DNA from: Acidobacteriota bacterium | Lineage (GTDB): Bacteria > Acidobacteriota > Terriglobia > Acidiferrales > UBA7541 | Assembly (NCBI GenBank): GCA_023481105.1 | Contig: JAMCWK010000132.1 | Coordinates: 1 to 39,727, forward strand | Direction: 5' to 3' | Length of the DNA: 39,727 nucleotides | In this document: positions 1-8,441 of the stretch, piece by piece | Numbering within the stretch: the stretch's first letter is position 1 | Layout of the letters: the number at the start of each line of letters is the position of its first letter | The notes under the pieces: model-generated | What the model saw: the letters and a program-made list of their open reading frames with translations, nothing else | Told to the model about the DNA's origin: nothing | Databases searched by the model: none | Translations under genes and position numbers: made by a program

Positions 1-72
1 GCCTTGCGCGAACAGCGCAACAAACAGCAGCAAGGTGGAGGCACTCCGCCGCCGCAACCGCAAGTGCAGTAG
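1..72 (+). CDS. C-terminal end of a gene that starts before the window
   Basis: Frame 1 stays open from the window edge to a TAG stop at 70-72 and encodes 23 residues ending in a Gln/Gly/Pro-rich tail (QQQGGGTPPPQPQVQ). The low-complexity tail gives no family information. The frame is followed by a hairpin at 96-133 that could end its transcript. The next gene is convergent on the minus strand. With so few residues visible this is a plausible but unproven gene end. Confidence 0.4.
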   Translation, partial: ALREQRNKQQQGGGTPPPQPQVQ

Positions 73-95
73 AGCGGGAAATCAGATAAGAATAG

Positions 96-133
96 ATTCG
101 GCCCGGTCCTGCAGATGCGGAACCGGGCCGAAT
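96..133 (-). terminator. Hairpin terminator between convergent genes
   Basis: A perfect 12-bp inverted repeat lies at 96-107 and 122-133, with a 14-nt loop. Read on the minus strand it lies 27 nt past the stop of the receptor gene at 160 and is followed by a T-rich tract (CTATTCTTATCT). It can also serve the + strand gene ending at 72, although the downstream T tract on that side is weak. Confidence 0.7.
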
Positions 134-159
134 TGTTTACGCAGCAAAGCGCGATGCGA

Positions 160-3100
160 TTAGAAGGTCAAGCGCATCGCCAGTTGAATGACGCGGGCCG
201 CTTCTCCCACCGAAATCAAGGCACTGGTGCTCGGCGTGGAAACCGACACGCAGCACACCCGGGCGAAGTTCGAGTTGATGCCGACCGGGTCGCTGAGGTT
301 GGAAAATGCCGAGGTGGTACCGTCACTTGAGGTCAGGGGGTTGTCAAAATTGGCGTGGTTGAAGGCGTTGAAGAACTCCGCGCGGAACTGGAGATTGATC
401 CGCTCCGTGATGGTGAACTTCTTGGTTACGCCCAGGTCCACGTTCCAGTAGCCTGGACCGTCGAACATGTTGCGGCCCTGGTTGCCGTTCGATCCGGGGG
501 CCGGCAAACGGAACGGCGTAGTGGCGATGTTCAAGACGCTGTCGGGGAAGACCACGGGACCAGTGATCCCCGTCACGTTGAACAAACCGGTGTCGGGCGC
601 CGGGCCAACAATGTCCGCGCGAGAAAACCGGATATTGCCGTTGGTCAACTGCCCGCTCAGCACGCTGAAGGGCTCCCCGGATTGAATGGTCGTAATGCCT
701 GTGGCTGTCCAGCCGCCGATGATGTAGTCCAGCGCCTTGGGCACATTCCCAGCCCAGCGCTGCCCGCGCCCGAACGGGAGGTCCCACACGACGTGGCTGG
801 TGAAGACGTGGGTGCGGTCGAAATCCGCACGCCCGCGGTCCGCGTGAAAATTGCGGATGTCGGTCACCGTTCCGGAGTTGTTGCCGACGGAGCCGCCGGA
901 CGTTGCTCCCACCGGGTCCGTTGAGGAGTCGTCAATCGCCTTGCCAAAGGTGTAGGCCGCGCCGAAGGACAGATTGGGCGCCTGGCGGCGCACGTGGATC
1001 TGCAGCGCGTGGTAGAACGAGTCGGAGCTGGAATCGAAGTAGAAGATGGAGCTGAACTGCGAGTTGGCGCGGAAATAGTTGGGGTTGCCCGTAGCCGTGA
1101 CCAATTTGGAGTAACTGGTCGAAAACGTCGAGCCGCCATCGATCAATGCCGCGAGCGATCCCGCTGCGTTGTTGACCAGACGCTGCTTCACCGGCTTCGA
1201 GTTGAGCTGCGAGGCGGTCAAGATCTGCAACAGCAAACCGACCGGTTGACCACATCCGGGTGTGCCATTCGGGTCTCCGCAGGTGACGTAGTTGTCTCGC
1301 GCAATGGTGAAGGACTGGAGGAAAGCCGCCGGGAGTTTCACCTGGTTCAGGTCGTAGGCCCGGAACAGGTGCGTCCCGCGTTTGCCGATATAACCGACCT
1401 GCAGCACGATACTCTTGCCGAGATCGCGCTGGATGTTCAGTGTCCAGTCGTGCACCGTGGGGGTCTGCAAGTTTGGATCAATGGTCCCGGCAGCCACAGC
1501 AAGGCCTGTGCGTTGCGCCGTCGGCGGTGCTGTGAAGGTGCCCGGCAAGTTATTGGGCGGCGGCAGAACCAATGGGAAGCCCTGGTTGATGCGGGACGTG
1601 GCATTGGCTGGCACGGAGCAGCCCGAAGACGCCGACGGGGTTCCCGACCCCGGCTGCGCCGGCGCCGTGTTTGCGGTGATGGAAACCGTACACTGCGCGC
1701 TGCTGCCGGGCACCAGCCCCAGCACCGGTATGAGTTGGAAAGTACTGACCGGGTCGAACGAAATGGCGTACCCGGCGCGAATCACCATTTTCCCATCGGC
1801 GAATGGATCCCATGCCAAGCTGATGCGCGGGGCGATGGCGTTCATGTTCGGACGGTCCCAGAACGTGTTCCTGGGAACAAAAGTCACCGGACCCTGCGAG
1901 CCGTCAATGGGCTTGTCCGGACGCAGAATCAAGTTATTCGCCTCCGTGGCCGGGGCGTTGTATTCCCAGCGCACGCCGAGGTTGAAGGTGAGGTTCCGCC
2001 GCACCTTCCATTCATCCTGGAAGTAGAAGTTGTATTGCTTGTAGCGGGCACCGCGGATGTACAAGCCGCTGGGCGTGAACTGATCCGGTCCGGACGCGAA
2101 ATAGGCCTGTACGATCGAAGTCGGCAATCCCAACATTTCGCTAATGGCATTGCGCAAGGCCCCCTGGTCGGTGCCGTTGATTCCGGACTGGGGAATATTG
2201 AACGGGTTGTCGGTGTTGGTGCTCAGGATGCGCGCGGAGCCGAAGGTCACGCGCGGGGCGTTGTTGACGCCGCCGACAAAGCTGCGATGGTCGTTGTGCC
2301 GCAGGAAGCGGATGTTGAATCCGCCGCGCAACAGATGGCTGCCCATCGAGTAGCTCAGATTGTCGATGTATTGGATGGTGGTCAGCCAGCGCGCCGTGCC
2401 GCTCTGGTTGTTGTACGGCTCGGAGATGTTCGGCAGCAGGAACGGCGGAATGTTGGGGAATGCAGGATTCGCGCGCCCGAACGCGAAGTCAAACAGGAAG
2501 CGGCTGTAGCCCGCCGTGAACTCGTTGACCATCCGCGGCGAGAGAACCGCGCGGTAGCTCAGCGCCAGGTTGCGCGGCCGGCGAATCACTTCGCCCCGCG
2601 GCGGGAAGCCCGGAAACACCTGCGGACGCGAGTTCAGGAAGTCGCCGTCCTTGGTGTCCGAGTTGGACCAGGTGAAGCGGCCGAAGATGCTGTGGTTGTC
2701 GTTGAAGCGATGGTCCAGGCGGACGAGGAAACGCAACTCGGGCTGGCGCGAAGGCGGGTTCCAGAAAAACGCCCCGGTGTTCAAGCCATCGCCGGAGGTG
2801 AAACTGTTTGGCAAGGGCATGGAGTTAATGTAGGAACCCATCTGCGGGTCCAGCCCCAGGCCCAGCGGGTCATTCGGGCCTGCGCCGATGGTGTACCTGT
2901 CAATGCAGTTGGTTGTGAGGAAGGACGGCGCGGTGTTGCAGTCCTCCACGCCGGGCAGGTAAGCGCCGGTGGTTGGATTCACCAGCGAGGGCCTGTTTTG
3001 CGAGACGCCGGTGCCGCCGGTGGGCGTGACCGTACCACGCACGTAGCGGAAGATGCCCTGCCGCGCCAATTGCGTATAGATAATCGGCGTGCCGAACACT

Positions 3101-4038
3101 TCTTGAATGGGCTGCGTGAACTTCAGCCGCGTGCTCTGCCAACTGAAAAACCAGAAGGTGCGGTTCTTGATGGCCGGTCCGCCGACGTCCGCGCCGAACT
3201 GGTGCGTCTTGAAGTTGGGTTTTTCCACACCCTGCAGGTTGTTGAAATAGTCGTTCGCGTTCAGCACGGGGTTGCGGAAATATTCGTAAATGTTGCCGTG
3301 CAATTCGTTGGTGCCGGAGCGGCTGGCGAGAGCGATGTTGGCGCCGCTGTTGCGGCCGAAATCGGCGGTGGCATTGCTGGTCACGATGCGATATTCCTGC
3401 ACGTTGTCGGTGGTCAACCTGAACGTGTTGCTTTGCGGATTGGGCACCGAAGGCTCGTTGATGTCAATGCCGTCGAGCGTGACATTGAACGCGCGATCCC
3501 GCGAGCCGTTGATGTGCGTGCCGGAGCCGCGACCGCCGGTGGAGCGCTGGATCAGCCCCGGCTCGAGGGTAATCAGGTTCATCGGGTTGCGACCGTTCAG
3601 AGGCAGGTCGCGGATGGCGCGGCGGTCAATGACGTCGCTGACCATGGCGTTGGAAGTGGCAATGCGCTCGTAAGAGCTTTCCACGGTGACCGTAGACGTG
3701 ACTTCGCCCACGTCCATCTGCACGTCCACGATGATGGGAGCGCCGACGTTCAGGACGTTTTTGGTGCTGATGAACTTCTTGAAACCGGTCAGCTCGACCG
3801 TGACCGTATAGGAGCCAACAATCAGGCCGTCGAAAACGTAGTTGCCAGCGCTATTCGTCTCCGTGAAATTTTGCACGCCGGTGGCTTCGTTGGTGGCGGT
3901 TACTTTTGCGCCGGGCACCACGGCTTTGGAGCTATCCAACACCGTGCCCGAGATGCGCGAAGTGCTGACCTGCGCCCACGCGCCGGCGCTGCAAATCAAC
4001 AGCACTGCGAACAACGCAACTACACACCGTTTTTTCAT
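160..4038 (-). CDS. Oar-like TonB-dependent receptor with carboxypeptidase-regulatory-like N-terminal domain (TBDR 1)
   Basis: This 1292-residue outer-membrane protein has a signal peptide at about 1-22 (LLICSAGAWAQ). It is followed by a carboxypeptidase-regulatory-like beta-sandwich (about 29-110, SGTVLDSS...GNYVFDGL). A plug-like region comes next (about 130-270), with DLPLNGRNPMNL, VTLDGIDINE and SRSGTNELHGNIYEYFRN. A long beta-barrel then ends in Phe (AMRLTF), as BAM substrates do. The family couples to TonB/ExbB/ExbD to move large ligands, or in the Myxococcus Oar case to help export a protease. The ligand cannot be read from sequence. The start is fixed by the signal peptide and a GGGGGAG ribosome site about 8 nt upstream. 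The gene is monocistronic, with its own promoter at 4190-4218 and a hairpin at 96-133. Confidence 0.93.
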   Translation of the reverse strand: MKKRCVVALFAVLLICSAGAWAQVSTSRISGTVLDSSKAVVPGAKVTATNEATGVQNFTETNSAGNYVFDGLIVGSYTVTVELTGFKKFISTKNVLNVGAPIIVDVQMDVGEVTSTVTVESSYERIATSNAMVSDVIDRRAIRDLPLNGRNPMNLITLEPGLIQRSTGGRGSGTHINGSRDRAFNVTLDGIDINEPSVPNPQSNTFRLTTDNVQEYRIVTSNATADFGRNSGANIALASRSGTNELHGNIYEYFRNPVLNANDYFNNLQGVEKPNFKTHQFGADVGGPAIKNRTFWFFSWQSTRLKFTQPIQEVFGTPIIYTQLARQGIFRYVRGTVTPTGGTGVSQNRPSLVNPTTGAYLPGVEDCNTAPSFLTTNCIDRYTIGAGPNDPLGLGLDPQMGSYINSMPLPNSFTSGDGLNTGAFFWNPPSRQPELRFLVRLDHRFNDNHSIFGRFTWSNSDTKDGDFLNSRPQVFPGFPPRGEVIRRPRNLALSYRAVLSPRMVNEFTAGYSRFLFDFAFGRANPAFPNIPPFLLPNISEPYNNQSGTARWLTTIQYIDNLSYSMGSHLLRGGFNIRFLRHNDHRSFVGGVNNAPRVTFGSARILSTNTDNPFNIPQSGINGTDQGALRNAISEMLGLPTSIVQAYFASGPDQFTPSGLYIRGARYKQYNFYFQDEWKVRRNLTFNLGVRWEYNAPATEANNLILRPDKPIDGSQGPVTFVPRNTFWDRPNMNAIAPRISLAWDPFADGKMVIRAGYAISFDPVSTFQLIPVLGLVPGSSAQCTVSITANTAPAQPGSGTPSASSGCSVPANATSRINQGFPLVLPPPNNLPGTFTAPPTAQRTGLAVAAGTIDPNLQTPTVHDWTLNIQRDLGKSIVLQVGYIGKRGTHLFRAYDLNQVKLPAAFLQSFTIARDNYVTCGDPNGTPGCGQPVGLLLQILTASQLNSKPVKQRLVNNAAGSLAALIDGGSTFSTSYSKLVTATGNPNYFRANSQFSSIFYFDSSSDSFYHALQIHVRRQAPNLSFGAAYTFGKAIDDSSTDPVGATSGGSVGNNSGTVTDIRNFHADRGRADFDRTHVFTSHVVWDLPFGRGQRWAGNVPKALDYIIGGWTATGITTIQSGEPFSVLSGQLTNGNIRFSRADIVGPAPDTGLFNVTGITGPVVFPDSVLNIATTPFRLPAPGSNGNQGRNMFDGPGYWNVDLGVTKKFTITERINLQFRAEFFNAFNHANFDNPLTSSDGTTSAFSNLSDPVGINSNFARVCCVSVSTPSTSALISVGEAARVIQLAMRLTF

Positions 4039-4189
4039 GATGGGCTCTCCCCCTGGAAGTAAACTTGGCTGGCTTTGTGGACGGAAAGTCTGTAGCGGAA
4101 TTCAAGACACACGAATTCTGCAATACGAATAACGCCAGGACGGCTGCCTTGCCTTGAACCCAAAGCCACCCCGCACCCCGAATGCCGAG
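4039..4189 (-). promoter_or_regulatory. Long 5' leader of TBDR 1
   Basis: The leader has two blocks shared with the leaders of TBDR 2 and TBDR 3. One is a G-rich initial transcribed segment (4162-4181; minus strand GGGGTGCGGGGTGGCTT). The other lies around the ribosome site (4047-4063; minus strand CTTCCAGGGGGAG). The roughly 90 nt between them differ between the three genes, but the total length is the same. A regulatory role is inferred, and no known riboswitch was recognised. Confidence 0.5.
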
Positions 4190-4218
4190 AAACTACCACT
4201 GTGCACTGGGCGCGTCAA
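4190..4218 (-). promoter_or_regulatory. Sigma70-type promoter of TBDR 1
   Basis: On the minus strand TTGACG (4213-4218) and TAGTTT (4190-4195) are separated by exactly 17 nt. The -10 box is 152 nt from the start codon at 4038, giving a 5' leader of about 145 nt. The same boxes, spacing and distance recur upstream of the two other receptor genes, which makes chance unlikely. Confidence 0.82.
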
Positions 4219-4349
4219 GCGTCACGATGGCCGAAAATCTTTTGACTCGGGTGGAGCGTCCCGGCCCTGCGCACCTCATTTTGTGCGTCCGGAATGTGCA
4301 GCCAGCCACATCCACCGACTCTCCGTCTTACTTCACTCACAAAACGGAA

Positions 4350-4377
4350 GGGCCGGGAGGCATTTGCCTCCCGGCCC
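4350..4377 (-). terminator. Rho-independent terminator of TBDR 2
   Basis: A perfect 12-bp GC-rich stem (4350-4361 with 4366-4377) closes a 4-nt loop, followed on the minus strand by TTCCGTTTTG. It lies 82 nt beyond the TBDR 2 stop and upstream of the TBDR 1 promoter, so the two receptors are separate transcription units. The 420-nt gap 4039-4458 holds only this hairpin, the promoter and the leader. Confidence 0.85.
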
Positions 4378-4458
4378 GCAGGATATTCCGGCCACCGGTT
4401 TACTGAGGACCGGGCGCCTGCAAAGTGTGCTTCCTGCCGTCGGTCACCCGAACGGTGA

Positions 4459-7400
4459 TCAGAAGTGGTACTTGAACACGAGCTGCATCTTGCGTGACGC
4501 GGCTCCCGGCTGGAGCAGGCGCCCGAAAGTGCTGAAGGTGATGGCCGCCGTCGGGTTCTCATCCCACTTCGGCGTGTTGGTAGCGTTTTGCATCTCCAAA
4601 CGGAACTCCAATACCTGGGATTCGGTGATGCGGGTGCGCTTGCCGATACCCAGGTCCAAGTTGAATCGCGACGCGGTATTGAAGAAGTTCCGGCCGGTGT
4701 TCCCCAGAGTGCCGGGTGCCGGGTTGGAGAACCGAGCCTTCTCAGTGCTGTCGAAAAAGAAGACCTGGTTGCTATTGTTCGGATCGGAGAAGACGCGGCC
4801 GTCGCTTGGGCGGCACCCGCTGCAATTTGCCGGCGAGGAGACGACGTTGGTGAACGTGAAGGTGCCGGAATAGACCGTAAACGGCCGGCCGGACTGCCAG
4901 ATCAGGACGCCGTTGAGCGCCCAGCCGCCGATGACTCGTTCGAGGGCGCCGTGCACTCCACTGCCCCATCGCTTGCCCCGGCCAAAGGGCAACTCGTATA
5001 CCCAGTAACTTTGCAGGGAGTGCCGCCGGTCGAAATCCGACCGTGCCTTGTTGAGCGAACGATTGAAATTGTCCCACGGGGTGCTTGACGCGGACTGCAA
5101 GGTACCGCCGCTGACCACCGAAAACGTCGGGTCAAACGACCGGTTATCCAGCGATTTGGCCCAAGTATAGCTCACCTGGAAGCCCAGCCCGTCGCGAAAC
5201 CGCCGCGCAATCTGAAGTTCCAAGGCATGGTAGAAAGAGAAGTCGTTGGAATCCAGCACACGCAGGATTCCGGAGAACTGCGGGAAGGGCTGGAAGAAGA
5301 ACGGACTGAAACCGGAGAGCACGATCATTTGCTGTCCGCCCACGGTCCGTCGGCCCACCGCCGCCGCCAGTGATCCTACCGACCCCTGGTTTAGTGTTGT
5401 ACCGAACGTGTTGCGTACAAACTGAGAACCGCCCACGGCGGTCGCTGCCGGATCTCCCACGAACAGCGCGTCCATCAGGCAACTCGTCCCACCGCCGGCT
5501 ACCGTGTTGAAGGCCTGCAGAAAGGTCTCTCCCGCGCAGGTGCCGGCGGTCGCGGCATTAATGTTGGCGGTGTTGACGTCGTATGCGCCGAACAGATTTG
5601 TGCCGTGCCGGCCGATGTAATTGGCCTCGAACACGAAGCCCCGTCCCAAGTCGCGCTGGATGCTCAGGCCCCACATGTTGGTCTGCGGCGCTTCCAAGCT
5701 GCGCTTATCCACCACGGTCTGTCCCGCGGTGGAGAACAGCGCGGGCTGCAGCCCGGCGCTGGGAGTGATGGCCGGTGCGACGGTCGGCAGCCCGTCGCGC
5801 AGCCGTCCGCCGCCGGAACCGAAGGTTGTGTCCACCACTCCAATGGCCTGCCCGGGGAGGCTTTGGTAAACGCTGGAGGAGAAGATGAAGGTGTTGAACC
5901 GGTCGTACGCCATGCGGTAGTTGGCGCGCACAGACGTCTTGCCGTCCCCGAACGGATCCCACGCCAGACCGATGATCGGCGCCAGGTTGTTCTTGTCGCT
6001 GTTATAGAGCTTCCCCTGTTCCCATGTCAGCGTGTTGCTCGGGGTGGCTCCGGCGAAAACGGGCTGGTCTGGCACCAGTATGCGCCCCGTGGCCGCGGTG
6101 GGCGCCAGCTTCAGTTCCCACCGGAGTCCTAGGTCGAGCGTGAGGTTTTTCGCCAGCTTCCAAGAATCCTGCACGTAGAAGTCATACTCCGGGTAGCGCG
6201 CGTCGAACACGAACGGCGTACCGCCCGGCGCGAACACGCTCCCATCGGCATTGGCCACGAACCCCTGCCGGAGATTGCCCACGCGGCCAAGCAGGTTGTT
6301 AATGGTGGCTCGCAAGGTAGCAAGGTCATTGGTGTTGATGTTTGTGGGCAGATTGAAAGTCGATGAACTCACCGTGTTGATGCTGGTGCTGAAGTCCACG
6401 GAGAGCTGTACGTTTGACCCGCCAACCGACCCGCGAACATCCTTGTGCGACTGATAGCGGAAGTTGATGCCGCCTCTGAAGGTGTGCGCACCGTGTTGGT
6501 AGGTGAAGTTGTCCACCCACTGGTACGTGTTGATTGTGCGCAAGTTGCCCCGGTAGTTAAAGATCGGCTCGGTGACCGTATTCAGGTCGAACGGCGGGTT
6601 GCTGGCAAAATTAGAGTCCGGATTGACGAAGTTGAAAGTGAACTTGTTCCACCCGAAAACGAACTCGTTGGTAATGTGCGAGACGGGGTTCGAGCGCCAG
6701 TTGACTGCCAGGTTCCGCGGCAAGCGAGTTGTGTCGACCACGCGCGGCGTGGTCGGAAACTTCTGCGCCCCGCCGTTGACCCGATCGCCCAGCGTCGTCT
6801 GGCTCCCCTGCGCCCAGCGGGCGTACACGGTGTTCTTGGCATTGATGACGTGGTCCACCTTCATCACCCAGTCGTACTGTTCTTCGCCGCCGGGTGCAAG
6901 GAAGCTGTAGCCGGCTGTATTCAGCCCGTCCCCGACCGTGAAGTCGTTGGGCAGGGGCGTCAGCCCGATGAACGTCTGAATGCTTGGGTCCAGGCCGCCG
7001 CTGGCGCCCAGCGGGTCATTGGCTGCCACGTCGTATGTGCCGATGGTGAGGCCGGGCAAGGGGTTGCCGCTGGAATCCACGCAAGTTGAGGAATTCCGCG
7101 CCGTGGATTGACCTGGGCAGAGGGTGCTACCCGAGGCGATGTAACGAAAGTTGCCAGTGCGCGCCTGTTGCGTGTACACCGTGCTGGTAATCAGACCCGA
7201 GGTATGCGCCCGCAGAAACTGGAGGTTCGAGAAGAAGAACGTCTTGTTCTTCCAGATTGGCCCACCCAGGCTAAACCCCGGGATATGCTGGACGAACTGA
7301 GCCTTTCCGACACCGGTGCGGTTGTTGCTCCACTCGTTCGCGTTCAGGCCGGGCGTGCGGTAGAAGTAGAACGCCTGGCCGTGGAATTCATTCCCGCCGG

Positions 7401-8124
7401 ACTTGGTGACCAGGGCCACCTGCCCGCCGCTGCTGCGCCCGTACTCGGCAGTGAACTGTCCTGTAAGCACGCTGAACTCGGCAATGGAGTCCGGATTCGG
7501 CCGCAAAGGCGTGAAGTTAGAGCCGCCGGCGCTCGACTCATTGATATCCACGCCGTCCAGCGTGAAGTTCCACGAACGGTCGCGCGCGCCGTGGACGTGG
7601 ATGCCGCCGCCGGTGTTTGCTCCGGCCACTACTCCGGGCTGGAAGGTCGTAAACTCCAGCGGATTCCGCCCGCGCGTTCCCACCAGCGGCAGGTCGGTCA
7701 ACGAGCGATTGTCCACCAAGTTGCCGAAGTTTCCGGAGGTGGAGGTCTGCACGCGCTCGGCGGTATCGGTGACCTCGACTGTCGCGTTCACGTCGCCGAT
7801 CTGCAGGGCAGCTCGCACTGTTAGCGGTTCGTTGATGAATAGCCGGTTGCCTGTGGAGACAAACGTCCGGAAGCCCTGCGCCTCTACTTTGACGGCATAG
7901 ACACCGATTTGCACAGAATCGAACACATAAGCACCAGCGGCCGATGTCGTTGTAGAAAACGAAACTCCTGTGCCCTCGTTCGTGATTGTGACGGTGGCGC
8001 CCGGCACACTCGCACCGGACGGGTCAGTCACCGTGCCGGTGATTCTCGACGTGGTTCCCTGTGCCCACGCGCCGGCGCTGCAAATCAACAGCACAGCGAT
8101 CAAAACTGCACACAGTTTTTTCAT
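4459..8124 (-). CDS. Oar-like TonB-dependent receptor with carboxypeptidase-regulatory-like N-terminal domain (TBDR 2)
   Basis: The protein has 1221 residues when started at the ATG at 8124. The frame stays open to 8406, but the extra 94 residues would cross the promoter and leader. The ATG at 8124 is followed by a signal peptide (MKKLCAVLIAVLLICSAGAWAQ) and preceded by an AGGGGGA ribosome site. The regulatory-like domain is at about 27-105 (SRITGTVTDPSGASVPGATV). The plug contains LPLVGTRGRNPLEF, FTLDGVDINES and KSGGNEFHGQAFYFYR, and the barrel ends in Phe (FKYHF). A 32-nt stretch of the signal-peptide region is identical to TBDR 1 (8063-8094 against 3974-4005), while the mature proteins are clearly diverged. 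The likely role is TonB-driven uptake of an unknown large ligand. Confidence 0.93.
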   Translation of the reverse strand: MKKLCAVLIAVLLICSAGAWAQGTTSRITGTVTDPSGASVPGATVTITNEGTGVSFSTTTSAAGAYVFDSVQIGVYAVKVEAQGFRTFVSTGNRLFINEPLTVRAALQIGDVNATVEVTDTAERVQTSTSGNFGNLVDNRSLTDLPLVGTRGRNPLEFTTFQPGVVAGANTGGGIHVHGARDRSWNFTLDGVDINESSAGGSNFTPLRPNPDSIAEFSVLTGQFTAEYGRSSGGQVALVTKSGGNEFHGQAFYFYRTPGLNANEWSNNRTGVGKAQFVQHIPGFSLGGPIWKNKTFFFSNLQFLRAHTSGLITSTVYTQQARTGNFRYIASGSTLCPGQSTARNSSTCVDSSGNPLPGLTIGTYDVAANDPLGASGGLDPSIQTFIGLTPLPNDFTVGDGLNTAGYSFLAPGGEEQYDWVMKVDHVINAKNTVYARWAQGSQTTLGDRVNGGAQKFPTTPRVVDTTRLPRNLAVNWRSNPVSHITNEFVFGWNKFTFNFVNPDSNFASNPPFDLNTVTEPIFNYRGNLRTINTYQWVDNFTYQHGAHTFRGGINFRYQSHKDVRGSVGGSNVQLSVDFSTSINTVSSSTFNLPTNINTNDLATLRATINNLLGRVGNLRQGFVANADGSVFAPGGTPFVFDARYPEYDFYVQDSWKLAKNLTLDLGLRWELKLAPTAATGRILVPDQPVFAGATPSNTLTWEQGKLYNSDKNNLAPIIGLAWDPFGDGKTSVRANYRMAYDRFNTFIFSSSVYQSLPGQAIGVVDTTFGSGGGRLRDGLPTVAPAITPSAGLQPALFSTAGQTVVDKRSLEAPQTNMWGLSIQRDLGRGFVFEANYIGRHGTNLFGAYDVNTANINAATAGTCAGETFLQAFNTVAGGGTSCLMDALFVGDPAATAVGGSQFVRNTFGTTLNQGSVGSLAAAVGRRTVGGQQMIVLSGFSPFFFQPFPQFSGILRVLDSNDFSFYHALELQIARRFRDGLGFQVSYTWAKSLDNRSFDPTFSVVSGGTLQSASSTPWDNFNRSLNKARSDFDRRHSLQSYWVYELPFGRGKRWGSGVHGALERVIGGWALNGVLIWQSGRPFTVYSGTFTFTNVVSSPANCSGCRPSDGRVFSDPNNSNQVFFFDSTEKARFSNPAPGTLGNTGRNFFNTASRFNLDLGIGKRTRITESQVLEFRLEMQNATNTPKWDENPTAAITFSTFGRLLQPGAASRKMQLVFKYHF

Positions 8125-8275
8125 TTCGCACGTTCCCCCTGGAAATAAACTCGCTTGCCTCTGAGGATTAAAAGACCAGAACACACGTCTAGACAAACGG
8201 ATCCACGGAAGTTGGTGAAGGCCAAATGCTCGTGTAGCTTCAGCCCCAATCTCACCCCTCACCCCAATTTCCGAG
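8125..8275 (-). promoter_or_regulatory. Long 5' leader of TBDR 2
   Basis: The organisation matches the TBDR 1 leader. A G-rich initial segment (8244-8266; minus strand TTGGGGTGAGGGGTGAGATT) and a ribosome-site block (8134-8149; minus strand TTTCCAGGGGGAAC) flank a variable centre. The distance from -10 box to start codon is again 152 nt. The remainder of the gap to 8441 holds the promoter and the TBDR 3 terminator. Confidence 0.5.
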
Positions 8276-8304
8276 AAACTAACATTGTGCGCTGAGGCAG
8301 TCAA
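8276..8304 (-). promoter_or_regulatory. Sigma70-type promoter of TBDR 2
   Basis: Minus strand TTGACT (8299-8304), a 17-nt spacer, then TAGTTT (8276-8281). It is the near twin of the TBDR 1 promoter, including the G-rich start of the transcript. Confidence 0.82.
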
Positions 8305-8367
8305 GCATGAAAGCGGCACCACTGCCGCGCACGCGCGACCCTTACTTTGGTCCAATTGAAAAAAATC

Positions 8368-8404
8368 GGCCCGGCGTCCCGAGGTATCGGGTTTGCGCCG
8401 GGCC
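8368..8404 (-). terminator. Rho-independent terminator of TBDR 3
   Basis: A 9-bp perfect outer stem (8368-8376 with 8396-8404) contains a second 5-bp stem (8378-8382 with 8387-8391). On the minus strand it is followed directly by GATTTTTTTC, a strong U tract. It lies 37 nt past the TBDR 3 stop. Confidence 0.9.
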
Positions 8405-8441
8405 AAGGAAGTTTCTGTATGCGGTCAACCGACCGCGAGGC

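Noticed and set aside
994-4062. A 1022-residue open frame on the + strand opposite TBDR 1
   Set aside because: It is the antisense of a clear receptor gene; the protein is Arg/His/Val-rich without domains, as expected for shadow frames in GC-rich DNA.
8125-8406. N-terminal extension of TBDR 2 by 94 residues
   Set aside because: It would be translated across the promoter and leader, while the ATG at 8124 has a signal peptide and ribosome site.
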